Below are positions 1 through 7,578 of a stretch of DNA of 12,578 nt, in pieces (position 1 is the stretch's first letter; each line of letters begins with the position of its first letter). Both the position numbers and the translations under genes were made by a program. Origin of the DNA: Desulfobulbaceae bacterium (lineage in GTDB: Bacteria > Desulfobacterota > Desulfobulbia > Desulfobulbales > Desulfocapsaceae). The DNA lies in NCBI GenBank assembly GCA_031256095.1, contig JAIRRG010000001.1, positions 1-12,578 of the forward strand, written 5' to 3'. Below the pieces are notes generated by a model. It was given only the letters and a program-made list of their open reading frames with translations. It made no database searches and was not told the DNA's origin.

Positions 1-1059
1 TTCCGGCAGATACTCGTGAAAGACTTTGCCGTAGATTTCCCAGACGGTGATGAACAGGGCGGCGATGATTGGGCCGATGATGATGCCGAGAATGCCGAAC
101 ATGGCGATGCCGCCCAAAGTGCCGAACAGCACGAACAGGTCGTGCATGGCCGTGTCTTTGCCGACCAGGCGCGGGCGCAGAATGCTATCGAGATTGCTGG
201 CGATTCCGCCACATAAAACCGCCAGGATAACGACGCCCATCATGTCGCCGTGCAGGGCCAGGATGACCAAAGCCGGAAACCAGACCAGAGCGGTGCCAAA
301 GACCGGAATGATAGACATAACCGACATCACCGCTCCCCAGAATACCGGTCCCTGGATGCCGGCAAAGGCGAAGGCCAGGCCGCAGACCGTGCCCTGCAAG
401 AGGCCGATGATCACCGTGCCCTTGATCATCGCCCGGGTCACGGAAGTGAAACGGTGGAGGATCAGCATCTCGTCGTCATTTTCGAGCGGCAACAGATAGA
501 GAATGCGCCTCAGCAGCACGTCGCCCATGTTGAGGAAGTAGAACATGATGTAAAGCATCAAGATCGAACCAATGACGGCGTTGAACGTCATCTTGGTCAC
601 GGCGGATAGCGAATTGATCAGGAAGGTGGACATAATGCCGACCAGTTCTCCGACCTTGGTAACGATAATATCGCGGTAGGGTAAAATCTGTTCGTAGTAA
701 GGCAGGGTTTGCAGATATTTGGTGATTGCCGTCGGCTCCTTGAGGAATTCCTGGACCCAGGGTGTTATCGACTGGCTGACATGGATGGCTTGGGCCACGA
801 CCAAACCAATCAGCAGGCTAACCGGCGCCAGCAGCAAGACGACGATGGCCAGCACCAGTAAAAGCGCCGCCAGGTTATCGCGTCTGCCTAGCCGCTGGCT
901 CAGCCAACGATGCGGCTGGCTGAAGATGGCCGAAAATAGCCCTGCCATGAACAGCGGCATGAGAAACTGATGAATCATGCCGAGGAACAGGGCGGAAATA
1001 ACCAGAACCAGCGCCAGCAAAACGATTTTATGGAGGGTTTCCACTTTCATGGTGGGCAT
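1..1059 (-). CDS. AI-2E family transporter (permease), 3' end cut by window edge
   Basis: The minus-strand frame is open from an ATG at 1059-1057 to the left edge (353 codons) with no stop, so the C-terminus is missing. AI-2E/PerM-family proteins are usually about 350 residues, so only a short tail should be lost. The family comprises inner-membrane permease-like proteins; members have been linked to export of autoinducer-2 or to ion exchange, and the substrate here cannot be told. The protein opens with a hydrophobic segment, then a second long one near residues 60-90, a soluble middle, and a block of membrane segments. The C-terminal signature is clear: an 'LRPRLVG' motif, then 'LFGTLGGIAMFGILG' and 'IIGPIIAALF', which is the conserved end of this family. 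The start is uncertain: an ATG at 1050-1048 is also in frame, and neither has a good ribosome binding site. The gene is divergent from the polysaccharide gene on the right. Confidence 0.9.
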   Translation of the reverse strand, partial: MPTMKVETLHKIVLLALVLVISALFLGMIHQFLMPLFMAGLFSAIFSQPHRWLSQRLGRRDNLAALLLVLAIVVLLLAPVSLLIGLVVAQAIHVSQSITPWVQEFLKEPTAITKYLQTLPYYEQILPYRDIIVTKVGELVGIMSTFLINSLSAVTKMTFNAVIGSILMLYIMFYFLNMGDVLLRRILYLLPLENDDEMLILHRFTSVTRAMIKGTVIIGLLQGTVCGLAFAFAGIQGPVFWGAVMSVMSIIPVFGTALVWFPALVILALHGDMMGVVILAVLCGGIASNLDSILRPRLVGKDTAMHDLFVLFGTLGGIAMFGILGIIIGPIIAALFITVWEIYGKVFHEYLPE

Positions 1060-1406
1060 TGTAGAGGGTCGGCTCTCTTTTCTCCAGCAAAAAAGGGCAT
1101 GGAGCGGCGCCACGGACGACGGAACGATCCGCACCGTGTCAGGAGGATATTGACCATTGTGGCATCTGAGGCGACAGATCTGCCGCCTGGCCTCGAGCCG
1201 AGCGGTCGTGCTGTCTGTCTAATATTTGTCAGGAAATGACCGGCTTAGGCCTGACGCTTGCCACGGCCTAAAACGGCAGGCTTAAGGGCCTCGCATTATT
1301 TGTCTTTTCCGGGCATTCTCCCCGCCGCCGGACAGTTAGAGAATATCTGGCGCCAGCGGATTATTTTCTTCTTTCCGATTCCAAGTATGAAGCGGGTAGG
1401 AACGGA
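1060..1406. other. Divergent intergenic region with small repeats
   Basis: About 350 bases without a convincing gene lie between the divergent transporter and the polysaccharide synthase. It holds a 7-base inverted repeat, TTAGGCC (1245-1251) and GGCCTAA (1265-1271), with a 13-base spacer. Neither strand shows a T-tract after it, so it does not look like a terminator. A related direct repeat follows, GGCTTAGGCCT at 1242-1252 and GGCTTAAGGGCCT at 1279-1291. A perfect 10-base palindrome CTGGCGCCAG is at 1347-1356, about 50 bases upstream of the -35 box. These could be operators, but that is inference from position only. I found no convincing promoter for the leftward transporter gene. Confidence 0.4.
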
Positions 1407-1434
1407 TTGCAAAGAATGGGTTCCGGCATATAAT
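1407..1434 (+). promoter_or_regulatory. Sigma70-type promoter for the polysaccharide synthase gene
   Basis: A -35 box TTGCAA (1407-1412) and a perfect -10 box TATAAT (1429-1434) are separated by 16 bases, close to the sigma70 optimum of 17. The expected transcription start is near 1441. This placement affects the choice of start codon downstream: a GTG at 1452 would have only an 11-base leader, while the ATG at 1518 would have about 77 bases. Confidence 0.6.
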
Positions 1435-1484
1435 ACTTAAATACTTACTTAGTGTCCAATGAGTGGGCGTCGTTAGCATATCCT

Positions 1485-1499
1485 ACAGGAATATCCTGT
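1485..1499 (+). promoter_or_regulatory. Inverted repeat in the presumed 5' leader of the synthase
   Basis: ACAGGA (1485-1490) and TCCTGT (1494-1499) are separated by ATA, giving a compact 6-base-pair hairpin or an operator-like dyad. It lies between the predicted transcription start (about 1441) and the ATG at 1518. The AGGA in its left arm is the only Shine-Dalgarno-like stretch in the leader, but it is too far from the ATG to be a normal binding site. The heptamer ATATCCT is also directly repeated here (1478-1484 and 1491-1497). Function is not known. Confidence 0.3.
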
Positions 1500-1517
1500 G
1501 AATACCATAAATCCGTC

Positions 1518-4500
1518 ATGAGTCAGCCATCCTCTGATCACGCAGCGAACCACGAAGCCGGCCAGCCCGCTGTCGTGGACAATGCCATCAACCAGGAATC
1601 TTTTGTCTTTCTCGACCAACGCGGCAAGCGCTGGCCCAGGTTCCGCCGCGTGATGTTCGTCATCGGCCTGCTCGTCTTCGTTGCCATCATCCTCTTCATC
1701 CAGGCGCTCGTTTTGCCCTCGCATCTCGCCAGCCCGCCGGGACTGGAGCAGTTGCTGAAAATGAGCAATGGGCAGCAGAGCGAAAAAATGTTTCAGTATC
1801 GTGACCCATTGGCCAAACGTCTGTGGCTGCACTACGTGAAAAAACACAAAAAAGACACAAGTAAAGCAACCGCCGGAACGCGCCGCCATCAGCAGCTCGC
1901 CCAAAGCAACGCCACGATCAACGTTGCCCCAGCGGCCCAGGCCCGTGAAATCCGCTTGGGATTTTACGAGAGTGGGGATGCGAACAGTCTTGATTCTCTC
2001 AAGGACCATCTCGATAAACTCACCCATCTTTGCCCGGATTGGCTGACCTTCGACACCGAGGTCGGCAAACTGAAATCGGCGGCGGATCCAGAAGTGCTTG
2101 CCTTGCTTCAAGCCCAAGGCGTGGCCCTTATCCCACTGCTCAGTAATTTGACTGAGAACGATGTGGCCAGGGTCGAAGCCGTGGAATCCCTGGTCAACGG
2201 TTCTGCGGAGCGACAGGAGCGATTCGCTAGCGAGCTGACGGCAACCCTTGCCGCCATGCACGCCGGCGGTGTCCTTCTTGACTGGCAGCAACTTGATCCC
2301 AGCTATCGCGACAATATGACCATATTTCTCGGCAGGATCGCCGCCGCCCTGCGCCAGGCGCATCTGGAATTATGGCTCTGCGTGCCGACAGACCGGGATT
2401 TGAACATCTATGATCTCGACCAGCTCTCTGGTTTTGTTGATCATTTTGTTGCCATGCTCCACGACGAGCACGCCGAACGCGACCAAGCCGGGCCGATCGC
2501 CTCCCATGAATTTTTCAACGGCTGGCTCTCGACTTTGGTTGGCGATTACGGCGATCCTGGCCAGTGGATTATTTCTCTCGGTTCCTATGGCTACGATTGG
2601 ACCGACGGCAAAAGCTCGGCCGAGTTGCTCAGTTTCGCCGACGTCATGATCCGGGCCAAACGCTCGGGGCAAACATCCTGCGTCTTCAGCCAGCCGGCAT
2701 TGAACCCCTATTTTATCTATGAAAAAGGCGGGATCCGCCATGTCATCTGGTTTCTTGACGCCATTACCTTCCTCAACCAGTTGATGGCGGCCCGCTCCCT
2801 GCACGTTGGCGGCATTGCCATCACCAGATTGGGAATTGAGGATCCAGCTATCTGGGATGTCCTCGATTTCACTTTTACCACCACACCATCCGGCGACGAT
2901 CTGGCTCTTTTGGCGACGATCAAGTCCGGCGACAGTATCGCCCAGATCGGCCACGGCAATCTGATCAGTATTACCAGTGCGCGGAGCAACGGTTCGCGCC
3001 GTGTCCTGGTTAATGACAAGGCCAAGCCGGGAGTGATGTTCACCGCTGTCTACGACATGTTTCCCAGTTATCTGACGGTGCAGCACGAGGGACAAGGCCC
3101 TGACGATGGTGTAGTCATCACCTTCGATGACGGCCCGGACCCTAAATGGACGCCGCAAATCCTCGATATCCTCAGGGCGAAAAACGTCAAAGCCACCTTT
3201 TTCATGATTGGCGCCAACATGGCAAAGTATCCGGAAATTGTCCGCCGGGTTCTTGCCGAAGGACACATGATCGGTGTGCATACCTACAGCCATCCCAACA
3301 TCGCCCAGGTTTCCGCCGAACGAGCCCACCTGGAATACAACGCCACCCAGCGCCTGCTTGAATCAATCACCGGTCACGCCACCACCCTGTTTCGTCCCCC
3401 CTACAATGCCGATACCAATCCACACGAACAGGAGGAGCTTGTCCCCATTGAGTTGGCGCAGGAAATGGGCTACCTGACAGTCACCGAAGATATCGATCCG
3501 GAAGACTGGGACCGGCCCGGAGTCGATGCCGTACTTAAACGCATCCAAAATGGCCGGATGAGCAGGGGCAATGTGGTCCTGCTCCACGATGCAGGCGGCG
3601 ACCGCAGCCAGACCGTCGCGGCGCTGCCACTGGTCATTGATTATCTGAACGCCCGCGGCGACCGCATCCTGCCGTTGCCGGAATTGCTCGGTATCCCGGC
3701 TGAAGAACTTATGCCCACCGTGCCGGCCAGCCAGCAGCCCCTCGCTCGGATGATCAGTGAAAGCGGTTTCACCGCCATGCACGGCTTGACCAACTTTTTC
3801 TGGGCCTTCATGATTGTCGCCACCGCCCTGACCGTGGTACGAACCCTGGCCGTCTCTTGGCTGGCCATTCGCGGTCGCCGGGACAACGAGGGCGTGCCCG
3901 CTGCCGAAGTGTTCTCGCCGCCGGTCAGCGTGTTGATTGCCGCCTACAACGAGGAAAAAGTTATCCGCGACACGCTTCGTGCGGTGCTCAACACCTCGTA
4001 TCCCGGGATTATGGAAGTGATTGTGGTTGACGACGGCTCCCACGACGCCACCGCCGCCATCGTCACCGCCATGGCCGGGGAAGATTCCCGTATCCGCTTG
4101 ATCCGGCAGGACAATCTCGGTAAGGCCATGGCGCTGCGCAATGGAATGCAAGCGGTCAGCCATGATTTCATAGTTAGCCTGGATGCCGATACCCAGTTCA
4201 CGCCATCGACCATTGGCCATCTCATCCAGCCTTTGGCCGATCCGGCGGTCGGCGCCGTTTCTGGACGTGCCAAGGTTGGCAATCCCAAGACTCTCATCGC
4301 CCGCTTCCAGTCTCTCGAATACACCTGCGGCTTCAATCTTGACCGGCGGGCCTACCACAGCTTGAACTGCATCACCGTGGTGCCCGGCGCCGTCAGCGCC
4401 TTCCGCGTGAAAGCCATGGAGGAGGCCGGTGGCATTAGCACCGAAACCTTGGCCGAAGATACCGATTTAACCCTGGCACTGCACCAATGCGGCTATACTA

Positions 4501-4994
4501 TCCATTATGCGCCACGGGCCGTGGCCTGGACCGAGGCGCCGGAAACGGTGCGTGCCTTTGCCAAACAGCGATTCCGCTGGGCCTTCGGTACCCTGCAGTG
4601 TCTCTGGAAACACCGCGAACTGCTGTTTAACCCCCACTACCTGGCCCTCGGCTGGTTTAGTTTGCCCAGCACGTGGTTTTTCAGCATTTCTTTGGTTGCC
4701 CTTGGCTCAATCATCGATCTGATTCTCCTGTTTTCCCTGGTGATGAGTCCGGCCAATCCAATTCTCTATTGTTACTTTCTCGTCTTTCTCGCCGCCGATC
4801 TGCTTTTGGCCGCGGTTGCCTGCCTGGTGGAAAGAGAGCCGCTGGCTCAGACGTGGCTGGTCCTGCCGATGCGATTCGTCTACCGGCCGGTTCTCAACAT
4901 CGTCGTCCTGCGGGCAATCCTCAGAGCCTTCAAGGGCGCGTGGGTTGGCTGGGGCAAACTCGACCGGACCGCCTCGGTTCCTTATCAAGCATAA
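1518..4994 (+). CDS. Trifunctional-architecture polysaccharide synthase: GH18-like + NodB deacetylase + GT2 glycosyltransferase
   Basis: Residues are counted from the ATG at 1518 (1158 residues). A GTG at 1452 would add 22 residues but sits 11 bases from the predicted transcription start. In order: TM1 at about 44-66; a GH18-like domain at about 145-455, with the 'GSYGYDW' and 'ITRLGIEDPAIW' signatures; a NodB deacetylase at about 520-720; TM2 at about 758-781; a GT2 domain at about 802-1030; then C-terminal membrane segments. The deacetylase keeps all five motifs: TFDDGP (535-540), H588/H592 in HTYSH, RPPY (626-629), DPEDW (660-664) and LLHD (688-691). The GT2 domain keeps VVDDGS (836-841), DAD (889-891), ED (980-981) and the processive QRFRW (1017-1021). 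Topology fits: glycosyltransferase in the cytoplasm, deacetylase and GH18-like domain outside the inner membrane. Inferred role: synthesis, export and partial deacetylation of a GlcNAc-type exopolysaccharide. The GH18-like domain has Gln257 where the catalytic Glu is expected. The GH26-like gene follows 20 bases later, probably in one operon. Confidence 0.9.
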   Translation: MSQPSSDHAANHEAGQPAVVDNAINQESFVFLDQRGKRWPRFRRVMFVIGLLVFVAIILFIQALVLPSHLASPPGLEQLLKMSNGQQSEKMFQYRDPLAKRLWLHYVKKHKKDTSKATAGTRRHQQLAQSNATINVAPAAQAREIRLGFYESGDANSLDSLKDHLDKLTHLCPDWLTFDTEVGKLKSAADPEVLALLQAQGVALIPLLSNLTENDVARVEAVESLVNGSAERQERFASELTATLAAMHAGGVLLDWQQLDPSYRDNMTIFLGRIAAALRQAHLELWLCVPTDRDLNIYDLDQLSGFVDHFVAMLHDEHAERDQAGPIASHEFFNGWLSTLVGDYGDPGQWIISLGSYGYDWTDGKSSAELLSFADVMIRAKRSGQTSCVFSQPALNPYFIYEKGGIRHVIWFLDAITFLNQLMAARSLHVGGIAITRLGIEDPAIWDVLDFTFTTTPSGDDLALLATIKSGDSIAQIGHGNLISITSARSNGSRRVLVNDKAKPGVMFTAVYDMFPSYLTVQHEGQGPDDGVVITFDDGPDPKWTPQILDILRAKNVKATFFMIGANMAKYPEIVRRVLAEGHMIGVHTYSHPNIAQVSAERAHLEYNATQRLLESITGHATTLFRPPYNADTNPHEQEELVPIELAQEMGYLTVTEDIDPEDWDRPGVDAVLKRIQNGRMSRGNVVLLHDAGGDRSQTVAALPLVIDYLNARGDRILPLPELLGIPAEELMPTVPASQQPLARMISESGFTAMHGLTNFFWAFMIVATALTVVRTLAVSWLAIRGRRDNEGVPAAEVFSPPVSVLIAAYNEEKVIRDTLRAVLNTSYPGIMEVIVVDDGSHDATAAIVTAMAGEDSRIRLIRQDNLGKAMALRNGMQAVSHDFIVSLDADTQFTPSTIGHLIQPLADPAVGAVSGRAKVGNPKTLIARFQSLEYTCGFNLDRRAYHSLNCITVVPGAVSAFRVKAMEEAGGISTETLAEDTDLTLALHQCGYTIHYAPRAVAWTEAPETVRAFAKQRFRWAFGTLQCLWKHRELLFNPHYLALGWFSLPSTWFFSISLVALGSIIDLILLFSLVMSPANPILYCYFLVFLAADLLLAAVACLVEREPLAQTWLVLPMRFVYRPVLNIVVLRAILRAFKGAWVGWGKLDRTASVPYQA

Positions 4995-5014
4995 TCAACA
5001 TTAGCCTGACGATA

Positions 5015-6163
5015 ATGACCTGTTTTCCTTTCTCTCCGATGCCAGCGCGGATGGCCTTCATCCTCATGCTGCTCTTCATGCTATTTCTTGGCGCTGGCTG
5101 CCGCGACAAGACCGGAAACGACACGGCGGAAAAGGGCCGACGCCTGGCGGAGGGGCAGGTTTCCCTGGTCATGCCGGAAAACGGGGTTTATACTGGCGCC
5201 TTTATCGACTTTGGCACGGGCGAGTCCCAGGTGACTTACGATGCGCTCACCGCTTTTGAGCGGCTGACCGGCAAAGCACTGGCCGTGGTCGCCTGTGGCA
5301 ATTTTTGGGGTGACCAGGCCTTCCCAGAGAAAACCGTGCGCATCATCAGTGGATACGGGGCGGTGCCTCTGCTTTTCTGGTCGCCGTGGGACAAGCCGTA
5401 TGAGGAAGGGCAAAAACCGGGCCGTTTCGGCTTGCGCGATATTGTCGCCGGCAAGTACGACGCATATATCGATAGCTGGGCCGATGCGGCGCGCCAGTAC
5501 GGCAAACCCCTTTTGGTTGCCTGGGGTCTGGAGATGAACGGCACATGGTTTCCGTGGTCGGGTTATTTCTATGGCCGTGGCAAGATGGCCGGGCAGCAGG
5601 ATGGCCAGAAACTGTACGAGGGGCCGGAATTGTACAAACGGGCCTACAGGTATGTGATTGACAGGGTCCGCGCCCGCAAGGCCACCAATATCTTGTGGGG
5701 TTTTCATGTCAACAATTTCAGTTCGCCGAACGCCCCATGGAATCGCATAAGCAACTATTATCCCGGCCCCGAGTATGTTGACTGGCTTGGCTTGAGTGTT
5801 TACGGCAAAATGGAGCGTTCCGAGGGATGGGCTAAATTCGGCGACATGATGGCTGGGCCCTATGCCGATATCTGCGCCTTGGATCCAGAAAAACCTGTTT
5901 TTGTCACGGAATGGGGAGTCGGAGAATATCCGCCCGGCGACAAGGCCGGATTTATTGCCACGGCCTTGCGGGAATTACCTACCAAGTACCGGCGCGTGCG
6001 GCTTGCCGTCTACTGGCATGAACGTTGGGAAAACAAAGACGGCAGCTTCAGCAACCTCCGAGTCAATTCTTCTCCCGAAGCCCTGGAGGCCTACCGAACC
6101 GGTATCGCCTCACCACTATGGATTGGGCGGCCACAGTTTACCCCGCAGGCGCCAAAACCCTGA
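5015..6163 (+). CDS. GH26-like glycoside hydrolase with lipoprotein-type signal
   Basis: The protein has 382 residues from the ATG at 5015. ATGs at 5039 and 5051 are also in frame and none has a good Shine-Dalgarno; 5039 would give a tidy 20-residue signal peptide. The hydrophobic segment ends in LGAGC with Cys29 as the likely lipidation site, although -3 is Gly rather than the usual Leu. The body resembles GH26 (clan GH-A, beta-mannanase-like): the acid/base Glu173 lies in GLEMNGTWFPW and the likely nucleophile Glu299 in VFVTEWG, with further Trp/Tyr-rich strands (WSPWD, YWHERW). In classic GH26 mannanases a His precedes the acid/base Glu; here it is Leu172. The C-terminal stretch 'NSSPEALEAYR' also recalls GH26 proteins found beside polysaccharide loci. 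It starts 20 bases after the synthase stop, so it is probably co-transcribed and may trim the polymer that protein makes. The actual substrate is not shown by the sequence. Confidence 0.82.
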   Translation: MTCFPFSPMPARMAFILMLLFMLFLGAGCRDKTGNDTAEKGRRLAEGQVSLVMPENGVYTGAFIDFGTGESQVTYDALTAFERLTGKALAVVACGNFWGDQAFPEKTVRIISGYGAVPLLFWSPWDKPYEEGQKPGRFGLRDIVAGKYDAYIDSWADAARQYGKPLLVAWGLEMNGTWFPWSGYFYGRGKMAGQQDGQKLYEGPELYKRAYRYVIDRVRARKATNILWGFHVNNFSSPNAPWNRISNYYPGPEYVDWLGLSVYGKMERSEGWAKFGDMMAGPYADICALDPEKPVFVTEWGVGEYPPGDKAGFIATALRELPTKYRRVRLAVYWHERWENKDGSFSNLRVNSSPEALEAYRTGIASPLWIGRPQFTPQAPKP

Positions 6164-6318
6164 CATGCTTAGCCGCGTCCGGCTGGCTAGTAAAAGGGAG
6201 CGATTAGTCGGTCCTTATGCGTCTTGCTTCCCCAAAATCCCCTCCTGTTGCTCCACTTATTAACGAAGGAGACCGACAAATTCCGATTTCGAGGGAAAAA
6301 GGGAAACAAAGATAAAAA
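6164..6318 (+). other. Intergenic leader with inverted repeat upstream of the acyltransferase
   Basis: This 155-base gap contains an inverted repeat GTCGGTC (6207-6213) and GACCGAC (6271-6277), which with imperfect flanks reaches about 10 paired positions around a 57-base loop. A perfect Shine-Dalgarno-like AAGGAGA (6266-6272) overlaps the right arm, but no start codon follows at a usable distance; the acyltransferase ATG is 46 bases further on. Just after the hydrolase stop there is a weak hairpin AGCCG-CGTC-CGGCT (6171-6184) without a T-tract, so it is not a convincing terminator. G+C falls sharply from about 6280 onward. Confidence 0.35.
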
Positions 6319-7476
6319 ATGAAAGCAACGAATCAACGTATACTTGCCCTTGACATCTTTCGAGGTATCACTATCGCCGGAATGATTTTGGTAAATAATC
6401 CTGGTAGTTGGGAGAGTATTTATCCTCCACTGGCGCATGCCCCATGGAACGGTTTGACTCCAACCGATTTAGTTTTCCCCTTTTTTATGTTTATTATGGG
6501 CATTTCAACCTATATTTCATTGAAAAAATATGATTTCAATCAGAATCATGCCGTCATTTGGAAAATTATTAAACGGACATTGGTCATTTTCGCCATTGGT
6601 TTGGGAATTGCTTGGTTTTCGCTGTTTTTCCAAACGTGGAATTCGCTTGTTCATGCGGATATTTCGGTTTGGTCGCGACTGTGGCAAGCATCGTGGACAT
6701 TCGACCATATCCGGATTTTTGGTGTGCTGCAACGTTTGGCGCTGAGCTATTGCGGCGCGGCATTCGTGGCGATTTTAGTGAAACACAAACATATCCCTTG
6801 GTTGATTGCCGGTTTATTGCTATTTTATTCGTCTATCTTGTTATTTTGTCACGGTTTTGAATATAACGAAAGCAATATTCTTTCGATTGTCGATCGCGCT
6901 GTTTTGGGACTCAACCACATATATGAAGATAACGGGATCGATCCGGAAGGAATATTGAGTACGATTCCTGCTATTGCCCATGTTTTGATTGGTTTCTATT
7001 GTGGAAAACTGATGATCGAAGGAAAAGATATCAACGAAAAAATACAACGTTTATTCTTGGCAGGCACGATATTGACTTTTACTGGTTTTTTATTAGGCTT
7101 CGCTTGTCCGATCAATAAAAAAATCTGGTCGCCCACTTTCACAATCGCCACTTGCGGTTTGGCTTCTTGTTTTTTGGCTTTGCTGATTTGGATTATCGAT
7201 ATCAAAGGGAAAAAGACGTGGAGCCGGTTTTTCGAATCATTCGGCATCAATCCTTTGTTTATGTATGTGACGGGAACCGTATTCGCTATTTCGTTAGAAA
7301 ATATCAAAATTACCGGTGGCGAAGAAAGAGGCATTTGTTTGCAAGAATATATTTACGAAAACCTATTGCAACCGGCATTGGGCGATTACCCGAGTTCCCT
7401 GGTTTATGCCCTTTTATTTGTATTGCTTGTGTGGATGGTCGGCTACATTTTATGTAAAAAGGAAATATATATATAA
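6319..7476 (+). CDS. DUF5009 / HGSNAT-type transmembrane acyltransferase, Bacteroidota-like
   Basis: The 385-residue, strongly hydrophobic protein has roughly ten membrane segments and matches the COG4299 family (DUF5009, related to heparan-alpha-glucosaminide N-acetyltransferase, HGSNAT). The N-terminal block 'LALDIFRGITIAGMILVNNPG' is characteristic, as is 'HAPWNGLTPTDLVFPFF' with His40 in the place of the HGSNAT active-site His. The studied human enzyme uses cytosolic acetyl-CoA to acetylate terminal glucosamine on the other side of the membrane. The bacterial substrate is unknown. The gene is much more AT-rich than its neighbours: 6481-6540 counts to 20% G+C and 7141-7200 to about 42%, against about 57% at 6061-6120. 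The start is preceded by an A-rich stretch rather than a clear Shine-Dalgarno, as is common in Bacteroidota. I infer horizontal transfer. It lies 155 bases after the GH26-like gene on the same strand and faces the convergent GlpQ-like gene. Confidence 0.85.
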   Translation: MKATNQRILALDIFRGITIAGMILVNNPGSWESIYPPLAHAPWNGLTPTDLVFPFFMFIMGISTYISLKKYDFNQNHAVIWKIIKRTLVIFAIGLGIAWFSLFFQTWNSLVHADISVWSRLWQASWTFDHIRIFGVLQRLALSYCGAAFVAILVKHKHIPWLIAGLLLFYSSILLFCHGFEYNESNILSIVDRAVLGLNHIYEDNGIDPEGILSTIPAIAHVLIGFYCGKLMIEGKDINEKIQRLFLAGTILTFTGFLLGFACPINKKIWSPTFTIATCGLASCFLALLIWIIDIKGKKTWSRFFESFGINPLFMYVTGTVFAISLENIKITGGEERGICLQEYIYENLLQPALGDYPSSLVYALLFVLLVWMVGYILCKKEIYI

Positions 7477-7578
7477 AGATATAATTAAATTCGACGTTTC
7501 CCCCGAAATGAGCAGCAGTTAGTATGAGACTCCAATTCCCAAGAAAGAGGAGATTGGAGATCGAGAAGCGATTTTCGG

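Noticed and set aside
1141..1239. Small plus-strand reading frame (TTG 1150 or GTG 1159 to a stop at 1239) after a perfect AGGAGG at 1141-1146
   Set aside because: Spacing is too short to the TTG (3 bases) and long to the GTG (12 bases). The peptide of under 30 residues shows no recognisable feature, and the promoter at 1407-1434 lies downstream of it. Chance is the simplest explanation.
2370..4358. Long minus-strand reading frames antisense to the synthase gene (for example 2370-3329 and 3363-4358)
   Set aside because: They show no recognisable domains. They are the usual open antisense frames of GC-rich coding DNA, and the plus strand carries complete NodB and GT2 motifs.
4673..5014. Long upstream extension of the GH26-like reading frame inside the synthase gene
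   Set aside because: It overlaps 320 bases of clearly coding synthase sequence in another frame, and the lipoprotein signal peptide begins only after 5015.
6171..6184. Hairpin AGCCG-CGTC-CGGCT just after the GH26-like gene as a terminator
   Set aside because: The stem is only 5 base pairs and is followed by GGCTAGTAAAAG with no T-tract.
6278..7500. AAATTC-containing stretches at both edges of the AT-rich gene (6278-6290 and 7487-7500) as a target-site duplication
   Set aside because: Only six bases match exactly and the rest needs gaps. In AT-rich borders this is expected by chance, and no transposase or inverted ends accompany it.
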